Notes: a model not told the origin generated them from the letters alone. DNA of 64,000 nt from Listeria ivanovii subsp. londoniensis (GCF_000763495.1 NZ_CP009576.1:2647001-2711000), one strand, 5' to 3'. Shown: positions 46,428 through 58,298, numbered from the stretch's first letter. Translations and numbers: made by a program.

Positions 46428-47471
46428 ATGAAAAAAATATTAACTAGTTTAAGTTTCGCTTTATTACTGATTACTTTATTATTCAATGTTTCAGGAGGAG
46501 ATATAAAAGCAAAGGCAACTTCTGACTTATATCCACTACCCGCACCAATTATTGACGTCTTTCCAGATGATGGGCTTGCAAAAGATATGGCCAAAAATCT
46601 CAATAAAGATTCTGTTAATGATATTATTGATCAAGCTGATTTAGACGCATTAACGGGATTGGGATTTGAAACAGAAACAATCACAAATGACTCCATGAAG
46701 CTATTGGAACGAGCAATGTTTAGTAACGTTACCTCCGTTAGTATAATGGAATTTGGTGAAGGTTTAACCGAGTTTCCGGACATTATGACCATTCCGAAAT
46801 TAGCAAGCTTATACTACCAAGTACCACCATCTGGAGTTTCCAGAAGTTTATCACTCCCAGATTATCAAAACTATCCAGAAATGTATGCGATTACCATGAA
46901 TGGCAGCACGTTAATTGGGCCAATTCCTGATTTTACTGGGATGCCTAAGCTGAAGAATTTAAGTATGTCTCGGATGTCCATTTCAAGTGATGATATTCCT
47001 GATTTTCAAAATATACCAGAACTAGAAACCTTGGATTTAAGCTATAATGAACTAACAGATAAAATCATTAATTTTACTAACCTACCATCATTAACTCGCT
47101 TAGGATTAAATTTAGATTATAATCACCTAAACGAACTTCCAAGTAATGTAATTGATTCTATTTTTGTTCATAATCAGAATGGTACAGTCCCTGACCAAAC
47201 TATCAATCAAGGTGAAGCTTGTACTATTGAATTACCAATTTACTTCCAAATGAAATCTATTGGTATGTTAGTAAATCCAAATGTCTCTGGGGCATATGTA
47301 ACTGATAATGTATATTCTGTCCCTGTAACATTAGACGAAGCAACAAATTCAATGACACTTGATACCTCAACGCTTAACCCAGGAGTCTATAAATTTAATG
47401 TTCAATTTAATATGGCTTATCCAGTTACTGAACAAGGTTGTATTTATGACTGGGTTCTTACAATTAATTAA
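46428..47471 (+). CDS. Secreted LRR (internalin-like) protein
   Basis: 347 residues from ATG 46428, nine bases after AAAGGG; the ATG codons at 46410 and 46419 sit in or before the RBS. Signal peptide about 1-29. Cap PLPAPIIDVFPDDGLAKDMAKNLNKDSVNDIIDQADLDAL. Irregular LRRs span about 75-250 (LKNLSMSRMSISSDDIPDF, LETLDLSYNELTDKI), then an Ig-like C-terminal domain. No anchor is visible. It is paralogous to the LRR protein in the alpha-glucan operon, and both differ from classical internalins in repeat spacing. No PrfA box is visible in 46169-46427. Confidence 0.87.
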   Translation: MKKILTSLSFALLLITLLFNVSGGDIKAKATSDLYPLPAPIIDVFPDDGLAKDMAKNLNKDSVNDIIDQADLDALTGLGFETETITNDSMKLLERAMFSNVTSVSIMEFGEGLTEFPDIMTIPKLASLYYQVPPSGVSRSLSLPDYQNYPEMYAITMNGSTLIGPIPDFTGMPKLKNLSMSRMSISSDDIPDFQNIPELETLDLSYNELTDKIINFTNLPSLTRLGLNLDYNHLNELPSNVIDSIFVHNQNGTVPDQTINQGEACTIELPIYFQMKSIGMLVNPNVSGAYVTDNVYSVPVTLDEATNSMTLDTSTLNPGVYKFNVQFNMAYPVTEQGCIYDWVLTIN

Positions 47472-47476
47472 GAAAT

Positions 47477-47563
47477 AAAGACCTGAATTCCCAATTGTAG
47501 TGACCCCAAAAAGTTAGACTTTTTGGGGTCACTACAATTTCACTTTGGGATTTCAGGTCTTTT
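47477..47563. terminator. Nested long hairpin: IS-end-like palindrome inside a terminator
   Basis: The outer arms AAGACCTGAATTCCC and GGGATTTCAGGTCTT flank an inner perfect 19-bp stem, TTGTAGTGACCCCAAAAAG / CTTTTTGGGGTCACTACAA (47495-47537), with loop TTAGA. It terminates both the LRR gene and namA. The inner palindrome resembles abutted terminal inverted repeats of IS3-type elements. Confidence 0.7.
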
Positions 47564-47566
47564 AAT

Positions 47567-48583
47567 TTATTTCCATGCACGAGAGTATTGCTTCGGTGCC
47601 TCGATTGTTTCACCTAATGCTTGTGCCGCATCTTTCGCAAAGTATGGGTTTCTTAGTAATTCACGACCAACAATAATTAAATCTGCCCGTTCATTACATA
47701 AAATTTCTTCTGCTTGTTCCCCGCGTGTAATTAACCCAAGTGCTCCAGTGGCAATTCCTGCTCCACGACGAATTTCATCGGCAAATGGTACTTGATAACC
47801 TGGGAAAACTGGAGGTGCTACATTAACGAGTCCACCAGTACTGACATCAATTAGCTCTACTCCATCTGCTTTCATCCATTTAGCAAAAGGAATATAATCC
47901 TCTAATTGCAAACCACCATGAGCATAGTCTGTTGCTGAAACTCGCACAATAATTGGTCCGTCCCACACTTCTTTAACTGCTTTAATAATGTCACTTAAAA
48001 TTTTATAGCGATTACCAGCTGGACCGCCGTAATTATCTTCACGTCGATTAGTAATCGGTGATAAGAATTGATGAATTAAATAGCCATGAGCTGCATGAAT
48101 TTCAATGACATCAAAACCAGCTTCTTTCGCTCTGTATGCCGCGCGTTTAAAATCTGCAACTACTTCTTTAATTGCTTCTTTTGTTAGCTCAGTTGGTTTT
48201 GTTGATTTTTCATCATAGGCAATAGCTGATGGCGCTACGATTTCACCTGGCAAAACGGCTTTTCTACCAGCGTGTGCCAGCTGAATTCCTGCTTTTGCGC
48301 CGTGATAATGTAATCCATCTACTATTCGTTTTAAAGCTGGTACTTGTTCATCATTCCATAAGCCTAAATCGAGCTCAGAAATGCGACCTACTTCTTGAAC
48401 AGCCGTAGCTTCTAAAATGACAAGCCCTGTCCCACCAGCAGCTCTAGAAACATAGTGAGCAAAATGAAAATCTGTTGCGATTCCGTCTTTATTTTCTACT
48501 GAATACATACACATTGGTGACATAACTACTCTATTTTTTAACGTTACATCTTTTAATTTATATTCTGAAAAAAGTTTTGACAT
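47567..48583 (-). CDS. namA: NADPH dehydrogenase of the old yellow enzyme family
   Basis: 338 residues from ATG 48583 (MSKLFSEYKLKDVTLKNRVVMSPMCMY), the length of YqjM. FMN-binding SPMCMYS, the H-x-x-H-like pair in EIHAAHGYLIHQFLSP and GVELIDVSTGG are present. The enzyme reduces alpha,beta-unsaturated carbonyls with NADPH and is a detoxification enzyme induced by electrophiles in Bacillus. Monocistronic or weakly linked to whiA, whose stop lies 25 bases upstream. Confidence 0.93.
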   Translation of the reverse strand: MSKLFSEYKLKDVTLKNRVVMSPMCMYSVENKDGIATDFHFAHYVSRAAGGTGLVILEATAVQEVGRISELDLGLWNDEQVPALKRIVDGLHYHGAKAGIQLAHAGRKAVLPGEIVAPSAIAYDEKSTKPTELTKEAIKEVVADFKRAAYRAKEAGFDVIEIHAAHGYLIHQFLSPITNRREDNYGGPAGNRYKILSDIIKAVKEVWDGPIIVRVSATDYAHGGLQLEDYIPFAKWMKADGVELIDVSTGGLVNVAPPVFPGYQVPFADEIRRGAGIATGALGLITRGEQAEEILCNERADLIIVGRELLRNPYFAKDAAQALGETIEAPKQYSRAWK

Positions 48584-48608
48584 TCTAATTCGCATCCTTT
48601 TCTTTTAT

Positions 48609-49580
48609 TTAGCTATTACTAACTTTTAGACCAACTTGCGAAGGAGATTCTCCACTTCTAAGTCGTTCGGCAATTTGATCAAGTTTTCGGAGGCGATGGT
48701 TAATGCCTGATTTACTCACTTGTCCAGTTGTTAGCATTTCACCTAATTCTTTCAATGTTACATCTTCATTTGCAATTCGCAGTGCCGCAATTTCACGTAA
48801 TCGCTCGGGTAATGCTTCTAAACCAACTGTCGCTTGAATATATTTAATATTATCAATTTGTCGTACAGCAGCATTAATGGTTTTATTCAAATTAGCCGTT
48901 TCACAGTTTACTAGTCGATTCACCGAGTTACGCATATCTCGCATAATCCGAACATCTTCAAAATGGAGTAGGGCACTCGTCGCTCCAATAATACTTAAAA
49001 ATTCGGTAATTTTTTCTGCTTCTTTCAAATAAGTAATAAAACCATTTTTCCGTTCAAGCGTTCGGGCATTAAGATCGAATTGATTCATTAAAGCACATAT
49101 TGCTTCATTGTGTTCTTCATATACAGAGAAAATTTCTAAATGATAGGAAGATGTTTCTGGATTATTAACTGAGCCACTCGCTAAAAAGGCACCACGCAAG
49201 TAAGCTCGTTTGGCACTCCTTTTCTTAACAAATCCCCTATCTATTGACTTCGTAAACGTCATCGGTGGTTCAAGAATCCGTAAATCTTCCAAAATCCCTC
49301 GTGTTCCAGACTTTAAGCGCACAATATAGACATTATTTTTTTTGAGTTTCATTTTGCGACGAACAAGAAGTTCAATTGGCACTTCATATAAATCTTTCAG
49401 TAATTGATACATCCGCCTTGCAATAGCTGCATTTTCGGTTTGGACATCCATTATCACTAATTGATTTGAAAACGAGATTGCGCCATTCATTCGAATAAAA
49501 GCTGCGAGTTCCACTTTTGCATCGCTATCACTGACGTCCATATGGGTTAATTCTTTCTTTGTTTCCGATGCAAATGACAT
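48609..49580 (-). CDS. whiA: DNA-binding protein WhiA
   Basis: 323 residues. The N-terminal LAGLIDADG-like domain (about 10-210) includes [14 protein letters not shown] and [30 protein letters not shown]-type features. The C-terminal HTH (about 245-305) has [39 protein letters not shown]. In Firmicutes WhiA affects cell division and chromosome segregation. Last of the rapZ-yvcK-whiA operon; AAAAGGAGTGAG precedes the ATG. Confidence 0.96.
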   Translation of the reverse strand: MSFASETKKELTHMDVSDSDAKVELAAFIRMNGAISFSNQLVIMDVQTENAAIARRMYQLLKDLYEVPIELLVRRKMKLKKNNVYIVRLKSGTRGILEDLRILEPPMTFTKSIDRGFVKKRSAKRAYLRGAFLASGSVNNPETSSYHLEIFSVYEEHNEAICALMNQFDLNARTLERKNGFITYLKEAEKITEFLSIIGATSALLHFEDVRIMRDMRNSVNRLVNCETANLNKTINAAVRQIDNIKYIQATVGLEALPERLREIAALRIANEDVTLKELGEMLTTGQVSKSGINHRLRKLDQIAERLRSGESPSQVGLKVSNS

Positions 49581-49587
49581 GGCTGAC

Positions 49588-50556
49588 TCACTCCTTTTCT
49601 AATTTTTTATCTGGCAACATTGCTAAAAGTGCGTCTGCTACCTTATCAGCAGCATGGCGTACAAGTCCATCTTCTGTAGAAAGAAAATCTTGATAAATTG
49701 CTTCCACTCCAAGCTTTTCCATTTCTTTCGCGTTGTGTTCCACCTGAGCAACGTCTTCCGGGAACAACAATTCTTTTGGTACAGTAGTTGTGTTAATTAA
49801 TGTTTTATCAATAAAGGATTTACCAACGTGTTCATGGATTACTTTAATATGGTCTGCGTCTGAAAAAAAGTCGGTTTCTCCAATTTGCGTTAAAATATTC
49901 GTGATGTATACTTTTGGCGCGTTACTTGCAATAATTTCATCCGTTAAATCCGCCAGCAATAAATTAGGTAAGATACTAGTATATAAGCTTCCTGGGCCAA
50001 TAACAATCAAATCAGCTTCTTTAACTGCCGCTACAGCCGTTGGATAGGGTTTCACATTTTCCGGTTCAATAAATACACGATTAATATGCTTTCCTTGCAA
50101 AGGAATAAGTGATTCTCCATGAACAATCGAGCCATCTTCCATTTCAGCACTCAAAATTAACGGCTGATCTGTCGCCGGAATAACTTTGCCACGAATTTTA
50201 AGAACCGTTGCAAGCACATTAATTGCATCCACATAACTATCATTCAATTGTGATAAAGCAGTTAAAATCAGATTTCCAATAACATGCCCTGATAAATCCC
50301 CATCTACCGTAAAACGATACTGAAACAAATCTACCACACGCGGATCAACATTAGATAAAGCAAGCATAACATTACGGATATCCCCAGGTGGAAGCACATC
50401 CATTTGCTCGCGGATTTTACCTGAACTGCCACCATCATCGGCGACTGTTACAATAGCGGTCAGATGAATATCTTTTTGCTTCAATCCTTTTAAAACTACG
50501 GGAAGACCTGTGCCGCCACCTATTACGACTACTTTTGGTTTCAATTCACTTCTCAT
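49588..50556 (-). CDS. yvcK: YvcK/GlmR gluconeogenesis factor
   Basis: 322 residues. The Rossmann-like N-terminus [19 protein letters not shown] and [26 protein letters not shown] bind UDP-GlcNAc. In Bacillus it stimulates GlmS and is needed on gluconeogenic carbon; in Listeria it affects cell-wall homeostasis and virulence. It starts two bases after the rapZ stop (RBS inside rapZ), so it is translationally coupled. Confidence 0.96.
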   Translation of the reverse strand: MRSELKPKVVVIGGGTGLPVVLKGLKQKDIHLTAIVTVADDGGSSGKIREQMDVLPPGDIRNVMLALSNVDPRVVDLFQYRFTVDGDLSGHVIGNLILTALSQLNDSYVDAINVLATVLKIRGKVIPATDQPLILSAEMEDGSIVHGESLIPLQGKHINRVFIEPENVKPYPTAVAAVKEADLIVIGPGSLYTSILPNLLLADLTDEIIASNAPKVYITNILTQIGETDFFSDADHIKVIHEHVGKSFIDKTLINTTTVPKELLFPEDVAQVEHNAKEMEKLGVEAIYQDFLSTEDGLVRHAADKVADALLAMLPDKKLEKE

Positions 50557-50557
50557 A

Positions 50558-51433
50558 TTAACGACCCTTTCTACGTTTCATGTCTCGATGTGAGATCGTT
50601 GTTTCATATTTTGGCTGAATGGCTTTCCCGACGAACTCAGTTAAAGCAACTGAACGATGCTGCCCTCCTGTACATCCGATCGCGATAACAAGCTGTGTTT
50701 TTCCTTCTCGTTTATAAAAGGGAAGCGTAAACATCAGTAAATCTATTAGTTTGTCTAAGAAGGTCTGCGTTTCTGGCCATTTCATTACATAATCATAAAC
50801 ATCTTCATCTAATCCGGTGAGTGGACGCATTTTGTCAATGTAGTGTGGGTTTGGTAAGAACCGAACATCAAACACTAAATCAGCATCAATTGGGATTCCA
50901 TATTTAAAACCGAAAGACATCAGCTGTACATTGAAAACGTCTTTATCTTCTGTTTGGAATTCATTATTAATTCGTTCACGCAATTCACGAGGTGCCATAT
51001 TGGACGTATTAATCACTAACTGAGAACGCCCCTTTAAATCACTAAGCAGTTCACGCTCAGCACTAATACCGTCAAGCACCGAACCATTTGGCTCAAGTGG
51101 ATGATGACGACGCGTTTCTTTGTAGCGTGAAACAAGTACTTTATCATCTGCCTCTAAAAAGAGGATTTTGGTAGTAATAAAGTTGGTATTATCTAATTCA
51201 TCAAGCGCTGGTTCAATCGAATCAAAGAACTCTCGTCCACGAAGATCCATTACTAGCGCGATTTTATCCATTTTATCGGTTTCTTTCATTAGCTCCCAGA
51301 ATTTCGGGAGTAAGCTTGGTGGCAAATTATCTACACAAAAATAACCGAGATCTTCTAACGACTGCATTGCAACTGTTTTACCAGCACCAGACATCCCAGT
51401 AATAATCACTAATTTTAATTGATTAGAAGCCAT
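50558..51433 (-). CDS. rapZ: RNase adapter / UDP-sugar-binding protein RapZ (YvcJ)
   Basis: 291 residues. Walker A GMSGAGKT at about 12-19. The central region has [10 protein letters not shown], and the C-terminal domain carries [26 protein letters not shown] and [13 protein letters not shown]. In Gram-negatives it controls GlmS synthesis; in Firmicutes YvcJ affects competence and binds nucleotides. First gene of rapZ-yvcK-whiA. Confidence 0.96.
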   Translation of the reverse strand: MASNQLKLVIITGMSGAGKTVAMQSLEDLGYFCVDNLPPSLLPKFWELMKETDKMDKIALVMDLRGREFFDSIEPALDELDNTNFITTKILFLEADDKVLVSRYKETRRHHPLEPNGSVLDGISAERELLSDLKGRSQLVINTSNMAPRELRERINNEFQTEDKDVFNVQLMSFGFKYGIPIDADLVFDVRFLPNPHYIDKMRPLTGLDEDVYDYVMKWPETQTFLDKLIDLLMFTLPFYKREGKTQLVIAIGCTGGQHRSVALTEFVGKAIQPKYETTISHRDMKRRKGR

Positions 51434-51498
51434 ATATGCCTCATCCTTTCGTACAAATTATATCTATCTTCCATTTTAGCATACTTCTTTGTAGAAAA

Positions 51499-51533
51499 TC
51501 CCGGAAAAGTCTCCAAAGAGCGTTTCCGGGATC
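51499..51533 (-). terminator. pgcA terminator
   Basis: The GATCCCGGAAA / TTTCCGGGATC pairing ends eight bases before the pgcA stop on this strand and is followed by T-rich sequence. Confidence 0.75.
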
Positions 51534-51541
51534 TTTCTTTT

Positions 51542-53272
51542 TTAAGCCTCAATATAGGTGAGCAAATCGGTTTTTATTTTTTCTAATTTAGTTATACTTT
51601 CTTCTTTGTTTGCACCGCGAATACTAAAGTAAAACTTGATTTTCGGCTCTGTGCCAGATGGACGTAAACAGAACCATGAACCATCTTCAAAATAGCATTT
51701 AACCACATCGGCAGTTGGTAACTTAATTACTTCTGTTTCACCGGAAGCAATCCAAGTTGTCTCACTTCTCAAATAATCTTCCACACGCTCAATCTTAAAT
51801 CCCCCCATACTTGTTGGAAGTTGTTCTCTAAAACCACTTGTAATATCTTTAATACGCTCGGAACCATCTTTCCCACTTAAAGTTAAGGATACAAGATCGT
51901 CTTTGTAGTAACCAAACTCGGAATAAATTTGTTCTAACTCATCGAGTAAAGTCCGACCCTCTGTTTTACATACAAGCGCTACCTCTGTAATTGCTAACAC
52001 GGCTTGGATAGCATCTTTATCTCGAGTGAACGATTTCACCATATAACCATTACTTTCTTCATAACCAAATTCAAAAGTATGTTTGCCCGTTTCTTCAAAT
52101 TGTTTGATTTGCTCTGCAATAAATTTAAAACCAGTTAAAACTTCAATCATTTGGACACCAAAGTGTTTGGCGATTTCAGTTCCAAGATTACTTGTTACGA
52201 TAGATTTTAAGACCGCAGCATTTTCCGGTAGTTCATTTTGAGTCTTCTTTTGTTTCAATAAATAATGTAAAATAATCGCGCCAATTTGATTCCCAGAAAG
52301 AATTTCGTAGTCTCCTGCTTGATTACGCACAGCTACGCCTAGTCGGTCAGCATCAGGGTCCGTCCCGACTAAAATATCCCCACCGTACTTTTTACCATAT
52401 TTAGTCGCAAGTAAGAATGCCTCGCGATTTTCAGGATTTGGTGATTTCACAGTACTAAAATCCGGATCATTTACAAATTGTTCGTCTACTTTAATAATGT
52501 TTGTAAATCCCACACTTTCAAGCGCAGGAACTCCCAAAATCCCGCCAGTACCATGAAGTGGTGTAAAAACAATTTTTAAATTTTTTCCATCTTCTCGAAC
52601 TAGCTCCTTATTCACAATAACTTCTTTTAATCGTTCCAAATAAGGATGATCGACTTTTTCACTAATCACTTCTAGCAAACCATCATTAAGTAGTTCTTCT
52701 TGATCTGCTACTTTGACAGAAAAAATGTCTTCTACAGCCTCTATATATTCTGTTACTGCACTTGCACCATTTGGAGGCATTTGCCCCCCATCTTCTCCGT
52801 ATATCTTATAACCATTATACTCTGGCGGATTATGACTAGCTGTAATAACAATACCTCCGAAAGCATTTAAATAACGCACTGCGAATGAAAGTTCCGGAGT
52901 TGGGCGAAGTGCCTCGAAAACATAACTTTTAACGCCATGTTTCCCTAAAACAGCTGCTGATTCAAATGCAAATTCGCGTGACATATGACGTGGATCATAA
53001 GCAATGACAATACCTCGTTTTTTCGCTTCTTTTCCATTTTCAGCTACAAATTGAGCTAATCCGAAAGACGCTTTCCGGATAGTATAAATATTCATGCGAT
53101 TCGTTCCCGCACCAAGTACCCCGCGCATTCCCGCTGTACCAAATTCCATATTCCGGTAAAAACTATCTTCTAATGCTTTCTCGTCGGAAACTATTTCAGC
53201 TAATTGAGCCTTTAAAGACGCATCTAACGTTTCATTTGTAGTCCATTTTTGATATTCCTTTTGCCAGTTCAT
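51542..53272 (-). CDS. pgcA: Phosphoglucomutase / phosphomannomutase (alpha)
   Basis: 576 residues. Active-site serine loop TASHNPPEYNGYKIYGEDGGQ, metal-binding GTDPDADRLGVAVR, sugar-binding GYEESNGYM and phosphate-binding RPSGTEPKIKFYF are intact. It interconverts glucose-6-P and glucose-1-P, feeding UDP-glucose for teichoic acid and glycolipid synthesis. It follows galM and galE, which suggests a UDP-sugar operon. GGAGGAG precedes the ATG. Confidence 0.95.
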   Translation of the reverse strand: MNWQKEYQKWTTNETLDASLKAQLAEIVSDEKALEDSFYRNMEFGTAGMRGVLGAGTNRMNIYTIRKASFGLAQFVAENGKEAKKRGIVIAYDPRHMSREFAFESAAVLGKHGVKSYVFEALRPTPELSFAVRYLNAFGGIVITASHNPPEYNGYKIYGEDGGQMPPNGASAVTEYIEAVEDIFSVKVADQEELLNDGLLEVISEKVDHPYLERLKEVIVNKELVREDGKNLKIVFTPLHGTGGILGVPALESVGFTNIIKVDEQFVNDPDFSTVKSPNPENREAFLLATKYGKKYGGDILVGTDPDADRLGVAVRNQAGDYEILSGNQIGAIILHYLLKQKKTQNELPENAAVLKSIVTSNLGTEIAKHFGVQMIEVLTGFKFIAEQIKQFEETGKHTFEFGYEESNGYMVKSFTRDKDAIQAVLAITEVALVCKTEGRTLLDELEQIYSEFGYYKDDLVSLTLSGKDGSERIKDITSGFREQLPTSMGGFKIERVEDYLRSETTWIASGETEVIKLPTADVVKCYFEDGSWFCLRPSGTEPKIKFYFSIRGANKEESITKLEKIKTDLLTYIEA

Positions 53273-53317
53273 TAGTCACACTCCTCCAAATATTTCTTGC
53301 TCTGATTTTAACAGGTT

Positions 53318-54388
53318 CTATATATTTCGTCTATCCACTGTAAAACGGAAAGTAGTTCTAGACTTGAACTGCTCTCCTGGTCTTAGAACAATATCACCAA
53401 ATCCCTGTTGATTAATCGCATCAACTAAGCCTTGTGTTTCCATCGTTATTCCAGCGTATTTTGGCACGAGCATTCCATCAATCTTAAATTTACTTGCCAA
53501 ACTATTTGCAGTATAGACTACAACCGCATCTGAGGTTGTCTCCATTTCTAAACATCTACCTGATTTAGGATCAAACAAAACCGCATCAGGCTTTTTATTT
53601 TCATGTTTCAAAATAAAAGCATGGTCAAGCCCTGTTCCTACTACTCTTATTTGCTCGTCAGCACTACTAGTAATTTCAGCAATTTCATTTCCCGCCTGTA
53701 GATTGAAAATGGAATCATTCACCGCCCAAATTTCCCCAGTTGGGAGCGTTTCAGCATCTACTGGCAAAAAATGCTCACTGTTAATTTTTAGTTGATGCTT
53801 TAAAACCGTGGAACCATTTTCTCCAGTAAGGTTAAAGTAAATATGATGGCTTGGGTTATAAAGAGTTGGCTTTTCAGTCTCTGCTTCATAATCAATTAGC
53901 CATTCGTTTTTGTTGTTTAGCGTGTAACTCATTTTTGTATCTATTTTTCCAGGATAGCCATTTTCTCCATCTTTCCACTGATACCGAAATGTCATGACAA
54001 TTTGATCTGGTTGTTCCTCTACACCTACATCCCACATTCTTTTACTAAAATTTGTTTTCCCGCCATGAAGCGAATTATTGCCATCGTTTTGTGATAACTG
54101 AAACTCTTCGCCATCCAATTGAAATCGCCCTTTTGTAATTCGTCCAGCAACAGGACCAACCACGGCGCCAAAATAAGGTGAATAAGCTAAATAGTCATCC
54201 AAGTTTGAAAAGCCAAGACTAACATTTGCAAACTCACCGAATTTATCAGCAGTTTCAATTGAAGTAACTATTGCTCCATAATTCAAAATGCTCATTTTCA
54301 TTCCTCGGTCATTTATTAAAGTCCACTGCCAAACAGTCTTGCCTTCTAACTCGCCAAAATATCGTTTTTGTACTTCGATGAAAATCAC
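53318..54388 (-). CDS. galM: Aldose 1-epimerase (galactose mutarotase)
   Basis: 356 residues. LNYGAIVTSIETADKFGE, NDGNNSLHGGKTNFSKRMWDV, NPSHHIYFNLTGE and VGTGLDHAFIL match the GalM fold, with catalytic histidine and glutamate positions conserved. It interconverts alpha and beta hexose anomers for the Leloir pathway. The start is uncertain: GTG 54388 is only two bases after AAGGA, so a nearby ATT or ATC may be used. It sits between galE and pgcA. Confidence 0.9.
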   Translation of the reverse strand: MIFIEVQKRYFGELEGKTVWQWTLINDRGMKMSILNYGAIVTSIETADKFGEFANVSLGFSNLDDYLAYSPYFGAVVGPVAGRITKGRFQLDGEEFQLSQNDGNNSLHGGKTNFSKRMWDVGVEEQPDQIVMTFRYQWKDGENGYPGKIDTKMSYTLNNKNEWLIDYEAETEKPTLYNPSHHIYFNLTGENGSTVLKHQLKINSEHFLPVDAETLPTGEIWAVNDSIFNLQAGNEIAEITSSADEQIRVVGTGLDHAFILKHENKKPDAVLFDPKSGRCLEMETTSDAVVVYTANSLASKFKIDGMLVPKYAGITMETQGLVDAINQQGFGDIVLRPGEQFKSRTTFRFTVDRRNI

Positions 54389-54406
54389 ATTCCTTCTTGA
54401 GTTCTA

Positions 54407-55390
54407 TTAAAAACCATTTGGGTGCGACACATGCCACTTCCAAGCAGTTGCGATAATGTCTTCCACATCCGTATAAACAGGTGCCCAACCAAGCATATTT
54501 CTAGCCTTAGCACTTGAAGCAATTAAGGTTCCCGGATCTCCTGCTCGTCTTGGAACTACTTCAGCAGGAATCTCTTTTCCAGTCACAATTCGAGCAGCTT
54601 CAAGCATTTCTTTCACTGAAAAGCCATTACTGCTACCTAAGTTAAAAATATTACTTTCTCCGCCATTTTTCAAATATTCCAGTGCTCGAATATGTGCATC
54701 AATCAAATCTTCTACATGGACATAATCACGGATACACGTACCATCTGGAGTATGATAATCATCTCCATAAATAGCTAATTTTTCTCTTTGACCTAGCGCT
54801 ACTTGCAAAATAATTGGTACGAGATGCGATTCCGGTTGATGGTCTTCGCCAATAGAACCATCTGATTTTGCACCTGCAACATTGAAATAACGTAAGGCCA
54901 CATATCTCATTCCATACGCTTTATCGCACCACTTCATCATTTTTTCCATCATTAGTTTAGTTTCTCCATAAGTACTTTGTGGATTGGTTGGCATATCCTC
55001 TGTAATCGGCACTTGCTCAGGCTCCCCGTAAGTTGCCGCACTGGAAGAAAAAACAATGTTCTTCACATTAAACGCTTCCATTACTTCTAGCAAAATTTGC
55101 GTACCATAAACATTATTATTTAAATAGGAAAGTGGCTCTTCCATTGATTCACCAACAAGTGAACTAGCGGCAAAATGAACAACTGCTTCCACTTCCTCAC
55201 ATTCAAAAACGGAATTCAAAAATTCTTTATCACGGATATCACCTTTATAAAATGTTGCTTTCTGGTGAACTGCTTCTATATGGCCAGTTTTCAAATTATC
55301 AATAACTGCCACCTGATATCCTTGATTAACTAGCTTATTTACTGCATGGGAACCAATGTATCCGGCTCCTCCCAAAACGACAATACTCAT
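54407..55390 (-). CDS. galE: UDP-glucose 4-epimerase
   Basis: 327 residues from ATG 55390 ([20 protein letters not shown]), with GGAGAG upstream; an ATG at 55405 precedes this RBS. NAD-binding GxxGxxG, the S-x-n-YxxxK site ([10 protein letters not shown] and [11 protein letters not shown]) and RYFNVAGA are intact. It interconverts UDP-glucose and UDP-galactose. Serotype-related galactosylation of Listeria teichoic acids needs it. First gene of galE-galM-pgcA. Confidence 0.95.
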   Translation of the reverse strand: MSIVVLGGAGYIGSHAVNKLVNQGYQVAVIDNLKTGHIEAVHQKATFYKGDIRDKEFLNSVFECEEVEAVVHFAASSLVGESMEEPLSYLNNNVYGTQILLEVMEAFNVKNIVFSSSAATYGEPEQVPITEDMPTNPQSTYGETKLMMEKMMKWCDKAYGMRYVALRYFNVAGAKSDGSIGEDHQPESHLVPIILQVALGQREKLAIYGDDYHTPDGTCIRDYVHVEDLIDAHIRALEYLKNGGESNIFNLGSSNGFSVKEMLEAARIVTGKEIPAEVVPRRAGDPGTLIASSAKARNMLGWAPVYTDVEDIIATAWKWHVSHPNGF

Positions 55391-55455
55391 TATGTATCTC
55401 TCCATTCCTACTCTTTTTATCTATTTTACACTACTCTGGTCTATGTAGTCACGCA

Positions 55456-55492
55456 AAAATGGACCTAAGATAATTTGTCTTAGGTCCATTTT
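55456..55492 (-). terminator. trxB terminator
   Basis: AAAATGGACCTAAGA pairs perfectly with TCTTAGGTCCATTTT, just after the trxB stop. Confidence 0.85.
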
Positions 55493-55503
55493 ATAACTAT
55501 CCT

Positions 55504-56502
<999 letters not shown>

Positions 56503-56540
56503 CTAAATTAATCCTAATACGGAATAGCAAAAAGGTCTAT

Positions 56541-58016
56541 TTATCTGCTCAGAATTTGCTGTATCTCATCTGCACATTTATGGAAGTCCACCTCATCCGC
56601 CAAAACAAACTCTAAATCTGGTAAAAATATTTTGGCAATAGCCGTAGCGACGATTTCTATCGTATAGCGTCCAAGAATTAATTCTTTTCGATTATCATTC
56701 AAAACAAGTGAAAATACCGCTTTATATAAAGGTAAGTTTTCCTCATTAAATGAAACACCATTTTCTCGAAGTAAATTCATTGCTTTTGTAATTAAAAAGC
56801 AATTTTGCTCCACATTGCCATCTGGGAAATAATCAAAATCCGTGAACATCAAATGCTCCATATAAGACCACTTACTCATATCAAGCAACGGGTGAAACAG
56901 CATCATTTCTGGTCGATTACTTGAAACAGTGAGTGCATAAACACCTAACAAATGCGTCAAATCATCTTCCGCTTGAAGCATTTCTAGGATAAGACGCGTG
57001 TCATTCGTTAAATCTAATTCTCGCTCCCATGGAAATCTAACATCCTCATATAAATCGCACTCTAAGAATGAATGCCAGAACATTTTTGCACCTTCCACAT
57101 CTCCTATATAATAAGCCGCTTTGGCACGATAATAATAATATTTACTACGCTCAGTAACTTCCAAATCAGCTACTTGTTCAAGCAAATCGTCCGCCGCGTC
57201 ATAAGCCCCCATCATCGCGTGAATCAATCCAAGTTTTTCTTTATGGTGTGAAAGAACTGGCAACACATCTCGCAATTCCACATATAGCGAATCAGCCATT
57301 TCCCTATTTCCCTTATAAAAATGATACACGAAGAAATCGCACAATCCTAACAGATTCCCGGGATTCCTTTGGAGTAAATCACTTAAAACTTTTACCCCTT
57401 CCGCTTCTTTCAACTGCTCAAAATAAAGAGAAGCAAGCTGATTATAAGCTGGCCAAAAGTTTGGTTTTTCATCAATTACTTTTCTTAAAATATCACAAGC
57501 TGAGGCACTGTCTTCTTCTGCCAAATAGCGATTAATTTCTTTTTTATAAGTATAAAATTCTTGTTCCAATTTAGAGAAGCCATTTTCTAACGTCTCACCA
57601 AAAGGAGTTTCTTCTAGTAAAACTTCAATTAAGTCACGAGCTTCTTCTGCATAATCCCCGTCTGTCTCCATTTCTAAGTAACGATTCGCATATTGGAGTG
57701 CGCGTCGATAGTCTTTCATATAAGCAAAGTTATTAGCAATAAAATAATAGCAGTAATCCATATTTCCATCCCGTTTTTCCAAGATGTCTCTAAGTAATTG
57801 ATTAGATTTATGGAATTGTCCTATTTCCGTGTAACAAATCGCGAGTTGGCAAAGAATTACTGACTCTCCTGGCTCCAGTTCTGAAGCACGCACCAAATAT
57901 CGAATCGCTTCTTTAATTCGTTGATCACGAAAAGCTTCCACACCACGTTCAAAATAAAATTGTCCATTCGGATAAAATGGATAGATTTTCGCTAGTATTT
58001 TTTTGTTTTTGTCCAT
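56541..58016 (-). CDS. TPR-repeat protein
   Basis: 491 residues, no signal peptide. TPR motifs are visible at about 15-115 (QFYFERGVEAFRDQRIKEAIRYLVRASELEPG, LCQLAICYTEIGQFHKSNQLLRDIL) and about 170-290. The C-terminal third is helical and acidic and matches no domain I recognise. TPR proteins act as protein-protein scaffolds; the partner is unknown. GGAGGTGGG precedes the ATG. It lies between the hprK-lgt-ppaX side and trxB. Confidence 0.85.
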   Translation of the reverse strand: MDKNKKILAKIYPFYPNGQFYFERGVEAFRDQRIKEAIRYLVRASELEPGESVILCQLAICYTEIGQFHKSNQLLRDILEKRDGNMDYCYYFIANNFAYMKDYRRALQYANRYLEMETDGDYAEEARDLIEVLLEETPFGETLENGFSKLEQEFYTYKKEINRYLAEEDSASACDILRKVIDEKPNFWPAYNQLASLYFEQLKEAEGVKVLSDLLQRNPGNLLGLCDFFVYHFYKGNREMADSLYVELRDVLPVLSHHKEKLGLIHAMMGAYDAADDLLEQVADLEVTERSKYYYYRAKAAYYIGDVEGAKMFWHSFLECDLYEDVRFPWERELDLTNDTRLILEMLQAEDDLTHLLGVYALTVSSNRPEMMLFHPLLDMSKWSYMEHLMFTDFDYFPDGNVEQNCFLITKAMNLLRENGVSFNEENLPLYKAVFSLVLNDNRKELILGRYTIEIVATAIAKIFLPDLEFVLADEVDFHKCADEIQQILSR

Positions 58017-58082
58017 TTTCCCACCTCCAACAATATCCTTATTCTAATGAGTATAACACACAATTTATGACTGCGGGCGACA

Positions 58083-58108
58083 AAAAAGCTGCTCGAATTA
58101 AGCAGCTA
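58083..58108 (-). terminator. Terminator, probably original to the hprK-lgt-ppaX operon
   Basis: AGCTGCT - CGAATTA - AGCAGCT, with a T tract on the reverse strand. It lies 1.5 kb downstream of the acetyltransferase gene whose transcript it would normally end; accessory genes now intervene. Confidence 0.65.
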
Positions 58109-58298
58109 CCTCAAAAAAATTACTTTTTGATATGAATTTATTATTTAGAAATACAAGTCTTGATTGATTTAAAATGAAAGCTGTTATATTCACAAAGAAG
58201 AGAATTTAACTAAGAATAGTTTTTCAAAAACGAACGAAGTATTCAATGGAATTAACCAGTCAATAGTAACGCAAGGATTTGAATCACAAGAACCACTA

